Assembly: GCF_001877035.1 (NCBI RefSeq)
Contig: NZ_CP015756.1
Span: 673,001 to 737,000, forward strand
Length of the DNA stretch: 64,000 bases
Direction of reading: 5' to 3'
Source: Clostridium estertheticum subsp. estertheticum
GTDB lineage: Bacteria > Bacillota > Clostridia > Clostridiales > Clostridiaceae
Part shown: positions 61,205 through 64,000 of the stretch, piece after piece
Layout of the letters: the number at the start of each line of letters is the position of its first letter
Position numbering within the stretch: the first letter of the stretch is position 1
Program-made: the position numbers and the translations under genes
The notes under the pieces: model-generated
The model's input: only the letters and a program-made list of their open reading frames with translations
Database searches by the model: none
Told to the model about the DNA's origin: nothing

Positions 61205-62656
61205 TTAAAGACCGCTCACTTTTTCGTTTTCTAAGCTTAAATCAGAGGTTGAACAAGAATTCTTATTTCCAAATCTTAAAGCAAAGGATAAACAAAGTCC
61301 TACTAAAACAAATATGACTGCGACTGTTGCACTTGACTGAAATCCAGTAGCCACTGCAATTTGCTCTGTAGCTGAATTATTTAAGGCTTTTAGCTGGGAA
61401 GCTGACATAATACCAATAAATAATGAGGAACCAAGTGCTGCTGATATTTGTTGAAGGGTATTCATAACCGCTATTCCATGTGGATAAGCTTCTTTTGGTA
61501 ATTGGTTAAGAGAACTCGTTTGACAAGGTGACATTGTAATACCAACCCCAATGCAGACTACTATATATGAAACCATAATCTTAATAAGAGATGTATTACT
61601 ATTTGAACGTGATAAAACGAATAATGCCACAAGGATTATAGTAAAACCTACTGGTATTAGTACTTTCACTCCAAACTTATCATAAATTTTCCCGCCTATT
61701 GGAGTTACAATTCCACAAGCAAGTGATGCTGGAAGTAATACCATAGCGGCTACAAAGGTTGTTGTTTTAAGGGCTCCTTGAAGGAACATAGGTAACATTA
61801 CGTTCATAGTGAACATTGTCATCATTGTTAACATAACAAGTACTACCCCTACTGAAAATAAAGGATATTTAAATATACGCATTTCTAACATTGGTTCTTT
61901 TAAAGACAATTGACGTTTAACAAATATAATTAATGATATTATTCCAACAATAAATATTAAACTAATAATCTTCATATTTCCATCACCACTAAAACTACTT
62001 ATACCATATATAACTCCACCAATTCCGACGCTTGATAATATGATTGATATAAAATCGATTTTAGGCTTTGTTAGAGTTGACACATTAACTAAATAAATTG
62101 AACCTAAAATCATAGCTATTAGTATAAGTGGTATTAACATTATAAATAATGCATGCCAACTAAAAAATTGTAATAAGATTCCTGAAACTGTTGGTCCAAG
62201 TGCTGGTCCAATTGAAATTACACAACCGCAAATTCCCATAGCCGCTCCATGCTTTTCGGGTGGGGTTACCAATAATACTGTATTCATTAGAAGTGGAATC
62301 ATCATTCCAGTTCCCGAGGCTTGTAACATTCTTGAAATAAGTAACATTGCAAAAGAGCTTGAACAAGCTCCACATATTGTTCCAACTAGAAGTAATGTCA
62401 TTGCACCTAAAAATAAATGCTTTGTTTCAAATGTTTGAATTAGAAAAGCGGTAATAGGTACCATAACTGATACAACTATCATGTATGCAGTAATTATCCA
62501 TTGCACTGTTCCTGCGGTAACATTCATTTCCGTCATAAGAGGAGATAATGCCACATTTAATATAGTTTCATTAAATACAGCTAAAAATGCGCTGAAGGCT
62601 AAAACTCCTATAATTGCGTTTGAATTGAATTTTTTTGTAAGTTTCGTTGTTTCCAT
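61205..62656 (-). CDS. lmrB: MFS multidrug efflux protein, DHA2 family, LmrB-like
   Basis: 483 residues, fourteen membrane helices, AGGAGGAACG before the ATG. Motif C (GIGPALGPTVSGILL-type, here SIGPALGPTVSG) marks it as a drug:H+ antiporter. WIITAYMIVVSVMVPITAFL and the N-terminal FNETILNVALSPL match the EmrB/QacA/LmrB group. LmrB of B. subtilis exports lincomycin and puromycin. A box matching the LmrA/YxaF consensus lies just upstream (62679-62696), and a TetR gene with the same box is next on the same strand. Confidence 0.88.
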   Translation of the reverse strand: METTKLTKKFNSNAIIGVLAFSAFLAVFNETILNVALSPLMTEMNVTAGTVQWIITAYMIVVSVMVPITAFLIQTFETKHLFLGAMTLLLVGTICGACSSSFAMLLISRMLQASGTGMMIPLLMNTVLLVTPPEKHGAAMGICGCVISIGPALGPTVSGILLQFFSWHALFIMLIPLILIAMILGSIYLVNVSTLTKPKIDFISIILSSVGIGGVIYGISSFSGDGNMKIISLIFIVGIISLIIFVKRQLSLKEPMLEMRIFKYPLFSVGVVLVMLTMMTMFTMNVMLPMFLQGALKTTTFVAAMVLLPASLACGIVTPIGGKIYDKFGVKVLIPVGFTIILVALFVLSRSNSNTSLIKIMVSYIVVCIGVGITMSPCQTSSLNQLPKEAYPHGIAVMNTLQQISAALGSSLFIGIMSASQLKALNNSATEQIAVATGFQSSATVAVIFVLVGLCLSFALRFGNKNSCSTSDLSLENEKVSGL

Positions 62657-62678
62657 AAATTTCGTTCCTCCTAATATT

Positions 62679-62696
62679 AGACCAGTCTGTATAATG
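62679..62696 (-). promoter_or_regulatory. LmrA/YxaF-type operator, MFS gene
   Basis: Minus strand ATTATACAGACTGGTCTA. It fits the B. subtilis LmrA/YxaF box as I recall it (AWTATA-taga-NYGgTCTA). It lies 23 bases before the MFS start codon. Confidence 0.8.
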
Positions 62697-62763
62697 AGCT
62701 CCTAAAAAAACACCTACTTATAAAATAGGCATTAATTAATCATTTGAATTTTGTATTCCATTA

Positions 62764-63333
62764 CTATATATTTATTAAATTAGGTATTTGTTTAGCTAGG
62801 ATTCTAAGTGAATCACCACTTTTTTTCGTAAGTGATAAAGTAATTCCACCTTCTATCATTGCAGCAATTACACAACCTAATTCATAGGCTTTATCTTTGC
62901 TAATTCCAGAGTTGATTAATTTTTCTGCATATATATTTTCGAGTGAAGTAAATATATCGTTGCAAGCGTTCCTTAAAACTTCACTTGTTATATATGTCTC
63001 TAAAGCTATTAAGCTTATAGAAATATCTGGAGTACTTTTTTCATTATCAATTAGTATTGCAATGTTTTCTATATTAAATTTAATAGCTTCAATTGGATCT
63101 TCGATACTGTCTAATGCATTAATTATTTTAGTTATTATTTTTTGACCTGCTAATTTTACGGATTCTAAGGCAAGTTGCTCTTTTCCTTTAGGAAAATGAT
63201 AATATAATGATCCTTTTGGTGCTCCACTTTTTATTAAAATCTCATTTAGCCCAGTTGCGTTATATCCTTTAATTTGAAAAAGTCTTGATGCAGTTTCTAT
63301 AAATTTTTCTTTTACATTTACCTTATTATTCAT
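62764..63333 (-). CDS. lmrA: TetR-family repressor, LmrA/YxaF-like
   Basis: 189 residues from ATG 63333 (AGAGAGG upstream); a longer frame starts 13 codons earlier. The N-terminal helix-turn-helix is typical of the QacR/LmrA/YxaF branch: GYNATGLNEILIKSGAPKGS then LYYHFPKGKEQLA. The length equals B. subtilis LmrA (188 residues). The C-terminal ligand-binding helices end ILAKQIPNLINI. It probably represses itself and the MFS gene by binding the two matching boxes at 62679 and 63391, with release by a drug or flavonoid-like ligand (inference from the Bacillus system). Confidence 0.88.
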   Translation of the reverse strand: MNNKVNVKEKFIETASRLFQIKGYNATGLNEILIKSGAPKGSLYYHFPKGKEQLALESVKLAGQKIITKIINALDSIEDPIEAIKFNIENIAILIDNEKSTPDISISLIALETYITSEVLRNACNDIFTSLENIYAEKLINSGISKDKAYELGCVIAAMIEGGITLSLTKKSGDSLRILAKQIPNLINI

Positions 63334-63390
63334 ATCAGTATACCTCTCTAATAAAATGTAGTTGTCTAACAAGTTATAGCTCTCTAGTAA

Positions 63391-63408
63391 ATTATAGTGA
63401 CTGGTCTA
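63391..63408 (+). promoter_or_regulatory. LmrA/YxaF-type operator, TetR gene
   Basis: ATTATAGTGACTGGTCTA. It shares 15 of 18 bases with the box before the MFS gene and fits the same consensus. It lies 58 bases upstream of the TetR start codon, in opposite orientation to the other box relative to the genes. Confidence 0.78.
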
Positions 63409-63485
63409 TATTTTTTTATTATACTTTAGGTTATAACAAATGTCAATAATTAAAAATGAAAGGTAGGTGGTCTAAAGAAAAAATA

Positions 63486-64000
63486 TTAATAGGGCAACTC
63501 TACTGGCAATAATATTACAATCTGTCCACCGCCTGTATATATATCATTCTGTATACGAAGCGTACCATTATGAACCTTAATTACCTTATCAGCAAAAGCT
63601 AATCCGATACCGTAATGTCCTGTTTGACTTCGGCTTTTATTATTTGTATAAAACATTTCTGTAGCTTTTTTTAAGGCTTCAGAAGAAAACCCTTTTCCAG
63701 AGTCAGTAATAACAAAAGAAGCTAAATTATCTTTCAGAGAAACCTCTAAATTTAATGATGTTTCATTCGGAGTATATTCAAGTGCGTTTATAATAATATT
63801 CATAAATGTCCGTTTCATTGAAGAATAATCAATGCTCCATATTACTTCCTTGGGCATGTGGTTATTAAGCCCAAAACGAATATCTCGATTCCCAATAGAA
63901 GCAAGTGTATCCTTTTGAATTATATTTAGAAATTCATTTATATTGTTTGTTTCTTTATGCATGGTGAAAATTTGAGCATTTTGAGAAGTATCAATCAACA
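63486..64000 (-). CDS. Sensor histidine kinase, C-terminal part (cut by window edge)
   Basis: The frame is open at the right edge; about 171 residues are visible. The HATPase_c domain has N box MNIIINALEYTPN, G1 ITDSGKGFSSEA and G2 HYGIGLAFADKVIKVHNG. The preceding FGLNNHMPKEVIWSIDYSS is the usual linker after HisKA. The stop codon is at 63486 near the TetR promoter. The response regulator is presumably beyond the window. It is not closely similar to the kinase fragment at the left edge. Confidence 0.9.
   Translation of the reverse strand, partial: LIDTSQNAQIFTMHKETNNINEFLNIIQKDTLASIGNRDIRFGLNNHMPKEVIWSIDYSSMKRTFMNIIINALEYTPNETSLNLEVSLKDNLASFVITDSGKGFSSEALKKATEMFYTNNKSRSQTGHYGIGLAFADKVIKVHNGTLRIQNDIYTGGGQIVILLPVELPY

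Noticed and set aside
1-64000. CRISPR array, prophage or integrative element
   Set aside because: No regularly spaced repeats, phage structural genes, integrase or attachment sites were seen. The only mobile DNA is the two insertion sequences.

Overview
The window is low-GC Firmicute DNA and most resembles a Clostridium sensu stricto chromosome. The signs are strong GGAGG-type ribosome binding sites, frequent TTG and GTG starts, short gaps between genes, a T-box and an S-box leader, flagellar motAB, CoA-transferase and lactate dehydrogenase (fermentation) genes, and many sensor kinases and ABC transporters. The species cannot be fixed from sequence alone. No rRNA, tRNA or CRISPR array was seen.

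Layout. 1-5.3 kb: end of a sensor kinase, a secreted protein of unknown function, and a 1.47-kb tandem duplication carrying two polysaccharide deacetylase genes, followed by the decayed remnant of an EmrE-type efflux gene. 5.5-8.0 kb: CoA-transferase pair and an LDH-family dehydrogenase with an unusual substrate-site residue. 8.2-12.3 kb: a DUF1430/lactococcin-972-type ABC exporter behind a leader terminator, plus a second ABC exporter. 12.3-14.7 kb: T-box-controlled thrS lacking its TGS domain, then a 3' fragment of an aspS gene. 14.7-17.2 kb: motAB and a PAP2 phosphatase. 17.3-21.2 kb: BcrAB-like ABC transporter with an AgrC/AgrA-like (GHKL/LytTR) two-component pair. 21.4-30.7 kb: RpiB-like protein, SstT, a rubredoxin-like protein, an NlpC/P60 protein, a zinc-ribbon membrane protein, an orphan kinase, an SH3 wall protein and a K+ channel. 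30.8-34.7 kb: a four-gene polymer O-acetylation operon (SGNH, DUF4358 lipoprotein, MBOAT, DHHW). 34.9-38.6 kb: AEC transporter, pyridoxal kinase, radical SAM protein and two DUF2382 proteins. 38.9-41.5 kb: an IS607-family element (serine recombinase plus TnpB and a likely omega-RNA), inserted exactly between the ribosome binding site and start codon of a hydrolase gene. 42.6-54.3 kb: mixed housekeeping and resistance genes, including PepP, a DJ-1 protein, an ABC-F protein behind an attenuator, an S-box-controlled trans-sulfuration enzyme and a flavoprotein. 54.5-58.4 kb: a HAD phosphatase, a chemoreceptor with a sigma-D promoter, and a second, decayed copy of the HAD gene start. 58.4-64 kb: a flavin reductase, a DDE insertion sequence, an LmrA/LmrB-like TetR-MFS pair with matching operator boxes, and the end of another sensor kinase.

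The points most worth following are: (i) a shared 16-18 bp palindrome upstream of the rubredoxin-like gene and the flavin-reductase gene 35 kb apart, suggesting a small redox regulon; (ii) the reconstructable IS607 insertion with a TnpB lacking the zinc finger; (iii) the LDH homologue with Leu in place of the pyruvate-specificity Gln; (iv) the two attenuator-like leaders ahead of antibiotic/bacteriocin-type ABC genes; (v) the recent tandem duplication of a peptidoglycan-deacetylase-type gene; and (vi) the operator match that ties the TetR gene to the neighbouring MFS gene.
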